NCBI GenBank assembly: GCA_016719785.1
Contig: JADJYJ010000001.1
Location: forward strand, 1-64,000
DNA length: 64,000 nucleotides
Source: Candidatus Amarolinea dominans
GTDB taxonomy: Bacteria; Chloroflexota; Anaerolineae; SSC4; Amarolineaceae
Reading direction: 5' to 3'
Shown: piece by piece, positions 7,437-16,016 of the stretch
How positions within the stretch are numbered: the first letter of the stretch is position 1
Layout: each line of letters opens with the position of its first letter
Notes under the pieces: generated by a model
Database searches by the model: none
The model's input: only the letters and a program-made list of their open reading frames with translations
Told to the model about the DNA's origin: nothing
Position numbers and translations under genes: made by a program

Positions 7437-9020
7437 ATGCGCAATCTATTTCGTAAACAGTCTCAGGGAGAGGCGACCTTGCCCATCCCCGCCGAGGCGC
7501 CGGCCGAGCCGGCCCCGGTGGCAGCCCAGATCCTGCCGCTGGATTTCGCGCCCAACGACCCGCTGAGCGCGTACTTGCTGAGCACCGGCGGCGCGGTGGA
7601 CCTCGATCGGCTTAAGCTGGACTCGCCCGCGCTGCGTGCGCTGCGCGAGGCCGGGGTCAGGCTGATCGCACCGCTGGCCGGCCAGGGTGAGTTGATCGGC
7701 CTGCTGAACCTGGGCCCGCGGCGCAGCGAGCAGGAGTACACGGCCGACGACCGCCAGCTCCTCGCCGACCTGGCGACCCAGGCCGCGCCGGCCGTGCGCG
7801 TGGCCCAGCTCGTCCGCCAGCAGCAGATCGAGACGCAGGCCCGTGAGCGGCTGGAACAGGAGCTGCGCGTCGCCCGCGTCGTCCAGCAGACCCTTCTCCC
7901 GAAGGAACTGCCCGAGCTGGATGGCTGGCAGGTGGCGGCCTACTGGCAGCCGGCCCAGGCGGTCAGCGGCGACTTCTATGACTTCATCGCCTTGCCCGAC
8001 GGCAACCTGGGTGTGGTCGAGGCCGACGTGACTGGCAAGGGCGTGCCCGCGGCGCTCGTCATGGCGGCCACGCGCGGTATTCTGCGCGTCGCGGCCGAAC
8101 AGGATCCCACCTCTCCCGGCAAAGTCCTGGCGCACGTCAACGACCTGCTCTGCCCCGACCTCCCGCCCAGCATGTTCGTGACGTGCCTCTACGGCGTGCT
8201 CAATCCCGCGACTGGGCGCTTCGTTTTCGCCAACGCCGGCCACAACCTGCCCACCAAGCGCACTGCGGATGCGGTCGTTGAGCTGCGCGCCACCGGCATG
8301 CCACTGGGGCTGCTGCCGGAAATGACCTATGACGAGCACGAGGCGCTGTTGGAGCCTGGCGAGATCATCCTGATCTACTCCGACGGCCTGGTCGAGGCGC
8401 ACAACCCGCAGGGCGAGATGTTCAGCTTCCCGCGGCTGCGCACCCTGGCTGGCGGTCTGGGCAGCGGCGCTGACCTCATCGAGCAGTTGCGCGGCGCCCT
8501 GGCCGACTTCACCGGCCCCGGCTGGGAACAAGAGGACGACGTGACGTTCGTGACGCTGGAGCGCACCTCCCCCCCTCTCCCTTGCAGGGAGAGGGGGTCG
8601 GGGGGTGAGGTCCTCGCTGACTTCACGGTCGCCAGCACAACCGACAACGAACGCGAGGCGATGGAACGGGTCGTAGCCGCAGTCGCAGGGCTGGGCTTGT
8701 CCGCGGATCGGCTGGAGCGGCTCAAGACCGCGGTGGGCGAGGCGACGATGAACGCCATGGAGCACGGCAACCGTTACGACCCGGAGAAACCGGTCGCTAT
8801 TCAAGTACGCGCCGATGCCGACGAGCTGATCGTCAGCATCAGCGATCACGGCGGCGGCCAGCCGATTCCCGAGGTTGACACGCCCGACCTGGAGGCCAAG
8901 CTGGCGGGGCTGCAATCACCGCGCGGCTGGGGTCTCTTCCTCATCCGCAGCATGGTGGACGACATGCGCGTGACCGAGGACGGCGTCCATCACACCGTCG
9001 AACTGGTGATGAACCGATGA
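7437..9020 (+). CDS. SpoIIE-type PP2C phosphatase fused to anti-sigma-type HATPase
   Basis: 527 residues. A partial GAF-like region lies at about 70-125, a coiled linker at 125-150, the PP2C/SpoIIE domain at about 150-375 (GDFYD near 177, DVTGKGVPAAL near 196, IYSDGLVEA near 312), and an RsbW-like ATPase at about 395-527 (N box NAMEHGN near 438, G1 ISDHGGG near 468, G2 RGWGLFLIRSM near 495). Such proteins dephosphorylate STAS anti-anti-sigma factors and may also re-phosphorylate them, so one polypeptide holds both opposing activities. Two STAS genes lie downstream. The linker at residues 379-392 (SPPLPCRERGSGGE) is encoded by an inserted palindromic repeat. A ribosome-binding GGAAGACGGAG precedes the ATG. 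Confidence 0.88.
   Translation: MRNLFRKQSQGEATLPIPAEAPAEPAPVAAQILPLDFAPNDPLSAYLLSTGGAVDLDRLKLDSPALRALREAGVRLIAPLAGQGELIGLLNLGPRRSEQEYTADDRQLLADLATQAAPAVRVAQLVRQQQIETQARERLEQELRVARVVQQTLLPKELPELDGWQVAAYWQPAQAVSGDFYDFIALPDGNLGVVEADVTGKGVPAALVMAATRGILRVAAEQDPTSPGKVLAHVNDLLCPDLPPSMFVTCLYGVLNPATGRFVFANAGHNLPTKRTADAVVELRATGMPLGLLPEMTYDEHEALLEPGEIILIYSDGLVEAHNPQGEMFSFPRLRTLAGGLGSGADLIEQLRGALADFTGPGWEQEDDVTFVTLERTSPPLPCRERGSGGEVLADFTVASTTDNEREAMERVVAAVAGLGLSADRLERLKTAVGEATMNAMEHGNRYDPEKPVAIQVRADADELIVSISDHGGGQPIPEVDTPDLEAKLAGLQSPRGWGLFLIRSMVDDMRVTEDGVHHTVELVMNR
8571..8612 (+). repeat. G/C-rich palindromic repeat inserted in frame between two domains
   Basis: Perfect 12-bp arms, CCCCCTCTCCCT at 8571-8582 and AGGGAGAGGGGG at 8586-8597, with a TGC loop, followed by TCGGGGGGTGAGG. 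The forward frame gives SPPLPCRERGSGGE, and the reverse strand gives PRPPLPARERG, a phrase I recall seeing often in G+C-rich genomes. It sits exactly at the domain boundary, where an insertion is tolerated. Confidence 0.75.
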
Positions 9021-9556
9021 AAATCCTTGAGACCGATCGGCTGATTCTCAGGCATCAGACGCCGGCCGACCTTGAGAGCCTGTGGGCGCTGTATTGCGAC
9101 CCGGATGTGCGCAAATACATCCCTGATGCGCCTCGCACTCGCGATGAAGCGCGCAAGGAACTTGAGTGGCACATGAATGGACATCCACGACGTCCTGAAT
9201 TGGGACTCTGGGCGACCATTCATAAGGAAACGGGCCGATTCATCGGCCGCTGCGGCCTGCTGCCCTGGACAATTGACCAGCGTGAAGAAGTAGAAGTGGC
9301 CTATTTGCTGGCCCAAGCGTATTGGGGGCAAGGATTGGGAACCGAAACCGCGCAGGCGATCGCTCGCTACGGCTTCGAAGAGCTGCACCTGTCGCGGCTG
9401 ATCTGCATGATAGAACCGGAGAATCACGCTTCGGTCAAAGTAGCCCGGAATATCGGGATGGTCCTGGAGAAAGAAATGGAAGATGAACTGGGGCCATATT
9501 TGTTGTTTTCCACTGCGAAAGGAGATCGCAATGCCAGCCAAACCATTTCAAGCTAG
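9017..9556 (+). CDS. GNAT N-acetyltransferase (RimJ/RimL type)
   Basis: 179 residues, beginning MKILETDRLILRHQTPADLE, the standard start of RimJ/RimL-like acetyltransferases. The acetyl-CoA-binding motif A is visible as VAYLLAQAYWGQGLGTETAQ near residues 94-113 (Q-x-x-G-x-G/A), and motif B follows as ICMIEPENHASVKVARNIGM. The start overlaps the phosphatase stop by 4 nt (ATGA) and the 3' end overlaps the STAS gene by 26 nt, so it lies inside the partner-switching operon. The substrate, a protein N-terminus or a small molecule, cannot be told. Confidence 0.85.
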   Translation: MKILETDRLILRHQTPADLESLWALYCDPDVRKYIPDAPRTRDEARKELEWHMNGHPRRPELGLWATIHKETGRFIGRCGLLPWTIDQREEVEVAYLLAQAYWGQGLGTETAQAIARYGFEELHLSRLICMIEPENHASVKVARNIGMVLEKEMEDELGPYLLFSTAKGDRNASQTISS

Positions 9557-9881
9557 TACCCGACACCAGCCCGATGCAGAGATCATTGACCTGCGCGGGG
9601 AGATCAACGCCGCGGCCGAAGCGGGCCTGAGCGCCGCCTACACCGAGGCCGAAGGCCGCAACCCGCCAACCATCGTGCTGAACTTCGGCGAGGTCAGCTA
9701 CATCAACAGCACGGGCATCGCGCTGATCGTCGGCCTGCTGGCCCGTGCCCGCAAAGCCAAGCGCCGCCTGCTCGTCTTCGGCCTCAGCCCGCACTACCAG
9801 GAGATCTTCCAGATCACCCGCCTGGCCGATTTCATGACGGTCTTCCAGGACGAGGCCAGCGCGCTCGCCGGGGGCAGATAG
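9531..9881 (+). CDS. STAS-domain anti-anti-sigma factor
   Basis: 116 residues, MPAKPFQASTRHQPDAEIID..., with one STAS domain. AAAGGAGAT lies at good spacing before ATG 9531, inside the end of the acetyltransferase gene. The usual phosphorylation loop reads YINSTGIAL, so the acceptor position before the glycine is Thr61 rather than the common Ser. The protein would be a substrate of the ATPase and phosphatase halves of the 7437-9020 protein. A second STAS gene follows within 90 nt. Confidence 0.85.
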   Translation: MPAKPFQASTRHQPDAEIIDLRGEINAAAEAGLSAAYTEAEGRNPPTIVLNFGEVSYINSTGIALIVGLLARARKAKRRLLVFGLSPHYQEIFQITRLADFMTVFQDEASALAGGR

Positions 9882-9901
9882 CAGATAGCAGATAGCAGAT
9901 C
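9870..9901 (+). repeat. Short tandem GCAGATA repeat
   Basis: About four units of a 7-nt AGCAGAT/GCAGATA motif span the end of the first STAS gene and the gap to the second. No coding role beyond the last codons. Confidence 0.6.
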
Positions 9902-9966
9902 GGCGAATGAGCGAATCAACGAATAGCAAATTGCGCCGCACGCCACACGCAACACGAGGAGGTCCC

Positions 9967-10320
9967 ATGTCTCTCATTAAACTCGATATCACAACTCGCA
10001 AGATCAATACCAAGACCAGCATCCTGGACATCCGGGGCGAGGTCACCGGCACGGCCGAGAGCATCCTGATGGAGGCCTACACGCGGGCCACGGCGGCCGG
10101 CGCCCACGCGGTCATCTTGAACTTCGACGGGCTGGAGTACATGAACAGCTCCGGCATCGGCCTGCTCGTGACGCTGCTGATCCGCATCCAGCGCCAGAAG
10201 CAGCGGCTGCTCGCCTTCGGGCTGAGCGACCACTACCGGCAGATCTTCGACCTGACCCAACTCGACAAGGCCATCGGCATCCACCCGACAGAAGCCGCCG
10301 CGCTGGCCGCCGCCGGATGA
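9967..10320 (+). CDS. Second STAS-domain anti-anti-sigma factor
   Basis: 117 residues, MSLIKLDITTRKINTKTSIL.... A strong AGGAGGT precedes ATG 9967, so upstream in-frame codons were not used. The loop reads YMNSSGIGL with the phosphorylatable position at Ser62, the canonical residue. It is about as similar to the first STAS protein as expected for an old tandem duplication, notably in the C-terminal half (LLAFGLSDHYRQIFDLTQLD against LLVFGLSPHYQEIFQITRLA). The Thr/Ser difference may give the two copies different kinase or phosphatase rates. Confidence 0.86.
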   Translation: MSLIKLDITTRKINTKTSILDIRGEVTGTAESILMEAYTRATAAGAHAVILNFDGLEYMNSSGIGLLVTLLIRIQRQKQRLLAFGLSDHYRQIFDLTQLDKAIGIHPTEAAALAAAG

Positions 10321-10355
10321 CAGGTACGCAGTGCGCAATACACTAAGGAGATCAC

Positions 10356-11156
10356 ATGTCCGAATCAACTAACCAACCAGCCGCCCAACTGCCGTCCCGC
10401 GACGCGGCCAACTGGGCCAAGCCGGTAGACGGGCTTCGGGTCGGCGACATTTCGCCGGAAGCCACCAATCTGAACGTCGAGGGCAAGCAGCTCTCCGGCC
10501 CCCTCGCGGGATTCGGCCAGATGTGGCAGAAGACCTATCGCATCCGCCTCAGCGGCGCGGACGTCACGCCTGAGCAGGTCATCAAGCTCTGGAAGGAGAA
10601 CTTCGCCACGTTCTGGCCCAAGGGCAACCGCTTCTTCGGCGGTGTGGGGATCGAGCCTGGCCAGGTGGCTGTGCTCAACCTTGCCGGCCCCGGCGGGATG
10701 AACGCGCCCGGCGGCGGGCCGCTCATCTCCACCGGCATCATGGTCATCTACGCCGACGACGAGTCCTTCTCGTTCATGACGCCGCAGGGTCACATGTTCG
10801 CCGGCATGATCACGTTCAGCGCGGAGCGGGAGACAAATCCTGACAGCGAAGCCGAGCAGACCGCCCTGACCACCTGCGCTCAAGTGCAAGCCCTGGTGCG
10901 CGCCAGCGATCCCATCTATGAGATCGGGTTCCGCCTGGGGCTGCTGAAGGAGGAGGACATCTTCTGGAAGTACACGCTCACTGCGCTGGCCGACTTTTTC
11001 GGCGTACACGGTGAGGAGCCTGACCTGAAGATCGTGCTCGTAGATCCAAAGGTGCAGTGGGCGCAAGCGAAGAACGTGTGGCATAATTCGGCGGTGCGCA
11101 CCGGGCTTTACACACTGGCCGCGCCCGTGCGCTGGCTCCGCAGTCAGGCGAATTAG
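10356..11156 (+). CDS. Conserved hypothetical protein, possibly SRPBCC-like fold
   Basis: 266 residues with AAGGAG before the ATG. After a polar N-terminus the core reads GFGQMWQKTYRIRLSGADVT, then WPKGNRFFGG, IMVIYADDESFSFMTPQGHM and ALVRASDPIYEIGFRLG. This looks like a single alpha/beta lipid- or ligand-binding-like domain. I recognise the sequence type from other Actinobacteria/Chloroflexi genomes but know no assigned function. It has the same orientation as the STAS genes (35 nt after them) and the FAD oxidoreductase (15 nt before it), so it may be co-transcribed with either. Confidence 0.6.
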   Translation: MSESTNQPAAQLPSRDAANWAKPVDGLRVGDISPEATNLNVEGKQLSGPLAGFGQMWQKTYRIRLSGADVTPEQVIKLWKENFATFWPKGNRFFGGVGIEPGQVAVLNLAGPGGMNAPGGGPLISTGIMVIYADDESFSFMTPQGHMFAGMITFSAERETNPDSEAEQTALTTCAQVQALVRASDPIYEIGFRLGLLKEEDIFWKYTLTALADFFGVHGEEPDLKIVLVDPKVQWAQAKNVWHNSAVRTGLYTLAAPVRWLRSQAN

Positions 11157-11171
11157 CATCTGGGGCGCTGC

Positions 11172-12596
11172 ATGGCTTCGAAACAATCCTACGATGCCGT
11201 CATCGTCGGCTCAGGCCCCAACGGCCTGGCGGCCGCCATCACCCTGGCGACCGCCGGCCGCCGCGTCCTGGTGATCGAGGGCAGCGAGACGATCGGGGGG
11301 GGCACGCGCTCCGCAGCGCTGACGCTGCCGGGCTTCGTGCATGACGTCTGTTCCGCGATCCATCCGCTGGGCGTAGCCTCACCGTTTTTCCGCGATCTGC
11401 CGCTGGCAAAACACGGCCTGGCGTGGGTTTTCCCGCCCGCGGCCATCGCACATCCCCTGGATGACGGCAGCGCGGTCCTGGTCGAACGGTCGGTCGAGAC
11501 CACCGCCGCGCAGCTCGGCCCTGATGCGGGCGCCTATCGGCGGCTGATAGGGCCGCTGGCCGCGGACTGGCGCAACGTGCTCGCGGAGCTGCTCGGCCCA
11601 CTGCGCTTCCCGCGGCATCCGATCAGCCTCGTGCGCTTCGGCCTGCCGGCCCTGTTGCCCGCCGCAAGCCTGACCCGGCTGTTGTTCCGCGGCGAGCGCG
11701 CCCGCGCCCTGTTCGCGGGGATGGCCGCGCACCCGATCATGCCGCTGGAATGGCCGGCGACCGCTGCATTCGGGCTGATGCTGGGCACCCTGGCGCACGC
11801 GGTCGGTTGGCCCATGGCGCGCGGCGGCTCGCAGCGGATCGCCGACAGCCTGGCCGCGCACCTGCGCAGCCTGGGGGGGGAGATCGTGACGGGGCAGTGG
11901 GTGGCGCGCATGGATGACTTGCCGCCTGCGGCCGCGACCCTCTTCGACGTCACGCCGCGCCAACTGGAGAGCATCGCGGGCGACCGCCTGCCTGCGTCCT
12001 ACCGGCGCAAGCTCCGTGGCTACCGTTATGGTCCAGGCGTCTTCAAGGTGGACTATGCGCTCGACGGGCCGGCGCCGTGGCAGGCAGCAGAATGTCTGCG
12101 GGCCGGCACCGTTCACCTCGGCGGCACGCTGGACGAGATCGCCGCGTCCGAACGCGCGATCTGGCGCGGGGAACACGCCGCCCATCCCTATGTCCTCTTC
12201 GTGCAGCAGACCCCCTTCGATCCGACGCGCGCCCCCGCGGGCAAGCACACAGCCTGGGCCTACTGTCACGTGCCGCATGGCTCAACCGTGGACATGACCG
12301 GCGCGATCGAGGCGCAGATCGAACGCTTTGCGCCCGGCTTTCGGGACCGCATCCTGGCCCGCAGCACGCGCAACGCCGCGGAGATGGCCGCGTACAACCC
12401 CAACTACATCGGCGGCGACATCAACGGCGGCGTGCAGGACCTGCGCCAGCTCTTCACGCGGCCCGTAGCCAGCCTGAATCCCTACACGACACCGGCCAGC
12501 GGCATCTACCTCTGTTCCTCGTCCACCCCACCCGGCGGCGGCGTGCATGGCATGTGCGGTTACTTCGCCGCGCAGGCCGCGCTCAGAACCAGGTAA
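11172..12596 (+). CDS. FAD-dependent oxidoreductase, phytoene-desaturase-like
   Basis: 474 residues. The N-terminal dinucleotide-binding fold is clear (DAVIVGSGPNGLAAAITLAT with GxGxxG near 12-17, then an acidic VIEGSE near 36). The C-terminal FAD contact reads YLCSSSTPPGGGVHGMCGYF. Overall it resembles the NAD(P)/FAD-dependent oxidoreductases grouped with phytoene dehydrogenases, but there is no carotenoid operon around it. A related but distinct enzyme lies at 31890-33542. The substrate is unknown. Confidence 0.8.
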   Translation: MASKQSYDAVIVGSGPNGLAAAITLATAGRRVLVIEGSETIGGGTRSAALTLPGFVHDVCSAIHPLGVASPFFRDLPLAKHGLAWVFPPAAIAHPLDDGSAVLVERSVETTAAQLGPDAGAYRRLIGPLAADWRNVLAELLGPLRFPRHPISLVRFGLPALLPAASLTRLLFRGERARALFAGMAAHPIMPLEWPATAAFGLMLGTLAHAVGWPMARGGSQRIADSLAAHLRSLGGEIVTGQWVARMDDLPPAAATLFDVTPRQLESIAGDRLPASYRRKLRGYRYGPGVFKVDYALDGPAPWQAAECLRAGTVHLGGTLDEIAASERAIWRGEHAAHPYVLFVQQTPFDPTRAPAGKHTAWAYCHVPHGSTVDMTGAIEAQIERFAPGFRDRILARSTRNAAEMAAYNPNYIGGDINGGVQDLRQLFTRPVASLNPYTTPASGIYLCSSSTPPGGGVHGMCGYFAAQAALRTR

Positions 12597-12693
12597 CCAA
12601 GTGAGGGAATAGCATGATCAGGGTTCAAGAGATTCGTGAGGCGATTCAGCGCGCACGTGAACGACTTCCCCGGAACAAGCTAATCGGGAAGCG

Positions 12694-14988
12694 TCAGTCC
12701 GGACCACGTCCCCCCCTCACAAACGCCACCACGCTGCCCCATGACACGGTCTGCCCCAACAACTGTCGCTCGATCAGGGCGCGCACGTAGGCCAACGCGT
12801 CGCCATCCATCTGCTGCGCCAGGCGCTGCATGTAGCTGGGGCGCCCGCCATCCTCGCTCTCGGCAAACCAATGCGCCAGCAGCGCGGGGGTGATGCGCAC
12901 CGCGCTCGTTTCGGCGACCGTCTCCACGCTCACCTCGTACAGGCCGGCCGCCAGCGCCATGTGCCGCAAATCCTCCGCCTGCCAGTTGACCAGGGCATCG
13001 TCCGCATCCGCGTAGATCGCCTCTTCCGCGGCCTGCCAGGCCTGCGCGAGGTCACCGGGCAGGCCGCTGCGGTCCAGCAGCGCGTAGATGCGCTGCGTGG
13101 CCGCGGGCACGGTCTGCGCCAGGGCCAGGCGACCGCCGGGCCGCAGGAACGCCAGCAGGCTGTGGAACACGGCCGTCTTGTCAGGCTGCGCGGTCAGCGC
13201 GCTGCGCCCCACAATCACGTCGAAGCGCGTGGCGGCATCCACCGTCGCCACCAACGCCGGCAGATCGTTGACTGCGCCGGTCAGGATCACCGGCCGTTCT
13301 GCCTGATCGAGTTGGGTTGCCATCTGCTGCAGGGCCTGGGCCTCGCGTGCCGTTGAGGCCAGCGCCCACACGCCGCCGACCGGCGCACGGCGCACGGCCT
13401 CCCAGGTGAGCAGCCCATTGCCCGCGTTGAGGTCCAACACCAGGCTGTGCCGTTCGATCTGCGCCAGCGCCATCACGCGCTCGCGCAGCCGTGCCAACTG
13501 CTCGCCCAGGTTGCTCAGGGTGCGCTGCAGCCACAGGTTGGACGCGGGCGGTCCCTGGTAAGTCCGATCTCCGCCCCAGGTGTCGCGGCCTGGCGCCGGC
13601 GCGGCCTCCTCGCCTTCGAGCATGGCGGCCAACTGCGCCTCGCGGCGGCGCGCCACGTCATCCCGAATCTGGCGCTCATAGCCCAGGCTGCCCGGCTGGT
13701 AGAAGACGCGGCCTTGCAGGCTGGTCGGCAGATACTGCTGCGCGACCCAATGATCGCGGTAAGCGTGCGGATAGAGATAGCCCTTGCCATGCCCCATGTC
13801 TTCGGCGTCGCGGCTGGCGTCCTTGAGATGATCGGGCGCCTCGGCCTCCCGCTCCCCCTCCACCACGCCCAGCGCATCGAAGAAGGCGAAGGCGCTGTTG
13901 CTCTTGGGCGCGGTCGCCAGGTAAAGGCAGGCGGTCGCCAGGTGAAAGCGCCCCTCCGGCAGTCCCACGTAATCGAACGCCTGCGCCGCGGCCACCACCA
14001 CCTGCAAGGCGTGCGGATCGGCCAGGCCCACATCTTCGCCGGCAAAGATCAACATGCGCCGAAAGATGAAGCGCGGGTCTTCGCCCGCGTAAACCATTTT
14101 CGCCATCCAGTAGAGCGCGGCGTCCGCATCGGACCCGCGCAAGGACTTGATGAACGCGCTGATCGTGTCGAAATGGGCGTCGCCATCCTTGTCGTAGAGC
14201 ACCGCGCGGCGCTGAATGGACTCTGCGGCGATGTCACGTGTGATGTGGATCAACGGCCGCTCGGTGTCCGGCGCCGCCTCGGCGCCGGGCTGGGTGGTTT
14301 CCACGGCCAACTCCAGCGCGTTGAGCACGCTGCGCGCATCGCCATTGGCCACGCTGACCAGGTGATCGAGCGCGTCGTCATCGAGCAGCACGCCCAGCGC
14401 GCCATAGCCCCGCACCGGATCAGCCAGCGCCTGCCGCGCGACCGCGCGCAGATCGTCCTCCGTCAGGCTGCGCAGTTGAAAGATGCGGCTGCGGCTGACC
14501 AGCGCCTTGTTGACCTCGAAGTAGGGATTTTCCGTGGTCGCGCCGATCAGGATGACGGTGCCGTTCTCCACCCAGGGCAGGAGCGCATCCTGCTGCGCCT
14601 TGTTGAAGCGATGAACTTCGTCCACGAACAGGATCGTCTTCTGACCATGCAGCCCGCGGCGCTCCTGCGCCACCGCCACCGCGTCGCGAATGTCCTTGAC
14701 CCCGGCCAGCACCGCGTTGATGGCGATGAAATGGGCGCGCGTGGTGTTGGCGATGATGCGTGCGAGGGTGGTCTTGCCGCTGCCGGGCGGTCCCCAAAAG
14801 ATGACCGACGACAACTGGTCGGCCTGAATCGCGCGGCGCAGCAGCCGGCCCGGCCCCACGATATGCTCCTGGCCGATGAACTCGTCCAGCGTGCGCGGGC
14901 GCATGCGCGCGGCCAGCGGCGCCTCGGCATCAGTCGCCTGCTGCCGGCGCAGATCGAACAGGGTCGTGCTGGTGGTTGATGCGGGCAT
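12694..14988 (-). CDS. rarA: RarA/MgsA-type AAA ATPase fused to a SAM-methyltransferase-like domain
   Basis: 764 residues. Residues 1-440 are RarA: Walker A FWGPPGSGKTTLARII near 64-79, Walker B ILFVDEVHRFNKAQQD near 118-133, sensor 1 IGATTENPYFEVN, and the tetramerisation and C-terminal helices to about 460 (YKYPHAY-like LYPHAYRDHWVAQQYLP). RarA acts at stalled replication forks. Standard RarA is about 430-450 residues. Here a further 300 residues follow, with LVLDLNAGNGLLTWEAVRRA near 530, a class I methyltransferase glycine motif, and a C-terminus not recognised elsewhere. Acidic or aromatic catalytic motifs of the methyltransferase are not obvious, so activity is uncertain. Confidence 0.87.
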   Translation of the reverse strand: MPASTTSTTLFDLRRQQATDAEAPLAARMRPRTLDEFIGQEHIVGPGRLLRRAIQADQLSSVIFWGPPGSGKTTLARIIANTTRAHFIAINAVLAGVKDIRDAVAVAQERRGLHGQKTILFVDEVHRFNKAQQDALLPWVENGTVILIGATTENPYFEVNKALVSRSRIFQLRSLTEDDLRAVARQALADPVRGYGALGVLLDDDALDHLVSVANGDARSVLNALELAVETTQPGAEAAPDTERPLIHITRDIAAESIQRRAVLYDKDGDAHFDTISAFIKSLRGSDADAALYWMAKMVYAGEDPRFIFRRMLIFAGEDVGLADPHALQVVVAAAQAFDYVGLPEGRFHLATACLYLATAPKSNSAFAFFDALGVVEGEREAEAPDHLKDASRDAEDMGHGKGYLYPHAYRDHWVAQQYLPTSLQGRVFYQPGSLGYERQIRDDVARRREAQLAAMLEGEEAAPAPGRDTWGGDRTYQGPPASNLWLQRTLSNLGEQLARLRERVMALAQIERHSLVLDLNAGNGLLTWEAVRRAPVGGVWALASTAREAQALQQMATQLDQAERPVILTGAVNDLPALVATVDAATRFDVIVGRSALTAQPDKTAVFHSLLAFLRPGGRLALAQTVPAATQRIYALLDRSGLPGDLAQAWQAAEEAIYADADDALVNWQAEDLRHMALAAGLYEVSVETVAETSAVRITPALLAHWFAESEDGGRPSYMQRLAQQMDGDALAYVRALIERQLLGQTVSWGSVVAFVRGGRGPD

Positions 14989-15265
14989 GACAGCCTCTGG
15001 TCGAAAAAAAACGTAATGTCACGGGGCGCCGCTCATTGTAGCGCAAAGCCGCCCGCGCGCCAAGCGCGAACCAGGCGCGTCGCATCTCTTGACTGAGATT
15101 TGCGCCAGGACAAGGATGCGATTAACCACGCGCCTCACACATGGGCTTCACACGGCCTTCATTTGGCTAGGGCATAATAGGCGTGCCGAGGCATTGATCT
15201 GGCTCAGAGCGCCAATCTCGCCAGGCGAAACAGAATCACAACGATGTCGAAAGGAATGGGCTTGT
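14989..15265. other. Divergent intergenic region
   Basis: 277 bases between the divergent RarA fusion and the Met-rich gene. It contains an A-rich stretch at 15005-15012 and a CATAAT at 15174-15179 that could be a -10 box for the rightward gene, without a convincing -35. No small gene was seen. Confidence 0.4.
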
Positions 15266-15868
15266 ATGAAAAGCAAACGAGTAATGACAATGATCGCCGT
15301 GGTGTTGGCCCTGAGCCTGGTGGCCGTCTTTGCCACCGGCGCGCTGGCGCAAAGCGGAACGGTGTGGAATATGATGCGGGGCGTGATGGGCGGCGCGGTT
15401 GATGCCGAATCTATGCAGGCCATGTTTGCCCAGATGCACCCCAACGGCGCCATGCCCGTCGGCATGAACGCGATGATGGGGCAGATGTGGAACCAGGACG
15501 GCACGGTCAATGCCGAAGCCATGCAGGCCATGCATGCGCAAATGCAGAATGGCGAGGCCATGTCGGCCATGCATGCGCAAATGCAGAATGGCGGGGCCAT
15601 GTCGGCCATGCATGCGCAAATGCACAATGGCGAGGCCATGCCGGCGGACTGTACCGAGATGATGAACGACCCTGAGCATCAGGCGCTCATGCAGGAGCAC
15701 ATGGCCAATCCCCAGATGATGCAGATGATGCATGGGCCTGACGGTTTCGATCCCCAGGCTTGCCAGGACTTCATGGCTGCCAACCCTGGTGTAGCGCCGG
15801 CCGAAGTGCATGCGCAGTGCCTGGACGCCATGCAAAATCTGGCCCCTGCCGAGTCAACCGTTAAGTAA
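15266..15868 (+). CDS. Secreted Met/His-rich repeat protein, putative metal binder
   Basis: 200 residues starting MKSKRVMTMIAVVLALSLVA, a clear Sec signal peptide ending near ALA-Q. ATG 15266 is chosen because AAAGGA precedes it and the signal peptide begins there. The mature part is dominated by Met, His, Gln and Asn, with three tandem 13-residue repeats of MHAQMQNGEAMSA (residues 89-127) and further MMQMMHGP motifs. Met-rich exported proteins often bind Cu(I) or Ag(I). The gene lies just before an OmpR-type two-component system. Metal binding is inference; the repeats are directly visible. Confidence 0.7.
   Translation: MKSKRVMTMIAVVLALSLVAVFATGALAQSGTVWNMMRGVMGGAVDAESMQAMFAQMHPNGAMPVGMNAMMGQMWNQDGTVNAEAMQAMHAQMQNGEAMSAMHAQMQNGGAMSAMHAQMHNGEAMPADCTEMMNDPEHQALMQEHMANPQMMQMMHGPDGFDPQACQDFMAANPGVAPAEVHAQCLDAMQNLAPAESTVK
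15530..15646 (+). repeat. Three tandem 39-bp coding repeats
   Basis: Units at 15530-15568, 15569-15607 and 15608-15646, each beginning ATGCATGCGCAAATGCA and encoding MHAQM(Q/H)NG(E/G)AM(S/P)A. The first two are almost identical, which suggests recent duplication. Confidence 0.9.
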
Positions 15869-15907
15869 CAGCGCACTCACCCCTGTGTCCTGCTGGTGCA
15901 GGCATGA

Positions 15908-15981
15908 AACCGGGTTTCACCACCGTCGCCACCGAACCGGATTGCGGTTCGGGCAGGCCGCTACGGTGTTGAAACCCGGTT
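15908..15981 (+). repeat. Nested palindrome after the Met-rich gene
   Basis: Outer 18-nt arms at 15908-15925 (AACCGGGTTTCACCACCG) and 15964-15981 match at 17 of 18 positions. Inside them CGAACC and GGTTCG form a second hairpin. There is no T-run, so it is more likely an interspersed palindromic repeat than a classic terminator. Confidence 0.65.
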
Positions 15982-15986
15982 CTTGT

Positions 15987-16016
15987 TTGTAATCCACTCC
16001 CCTGCTGTGCTATACT
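15987..16016 (+). promoter_or_regulatory. Putative promoter of the two-component operon
   Basis: TTGTAA at 15987-15992, an 18-nt spacer, then TATACT at 16011-16016 preceded by TGC (extended -10). Transcription would begin about 190 nt before the response-regulator start, leaving a long leader. Confidence 0.5.

Noticed and set aside
12614..12693. Short plus-strand frame MIRVQEIREAIQRARERLPR at the end of the RarA gene
   Set aside because: No ribosome-binding site. It runs into sequence antisense to RarA, and the residues could be chance or a tiny relic with no identifiable family.
13447..14979. 510-codon plus-strand open frame
   Set aside because: It is antisense to the RarA fusion, whose Walker motifs fix the true strand.
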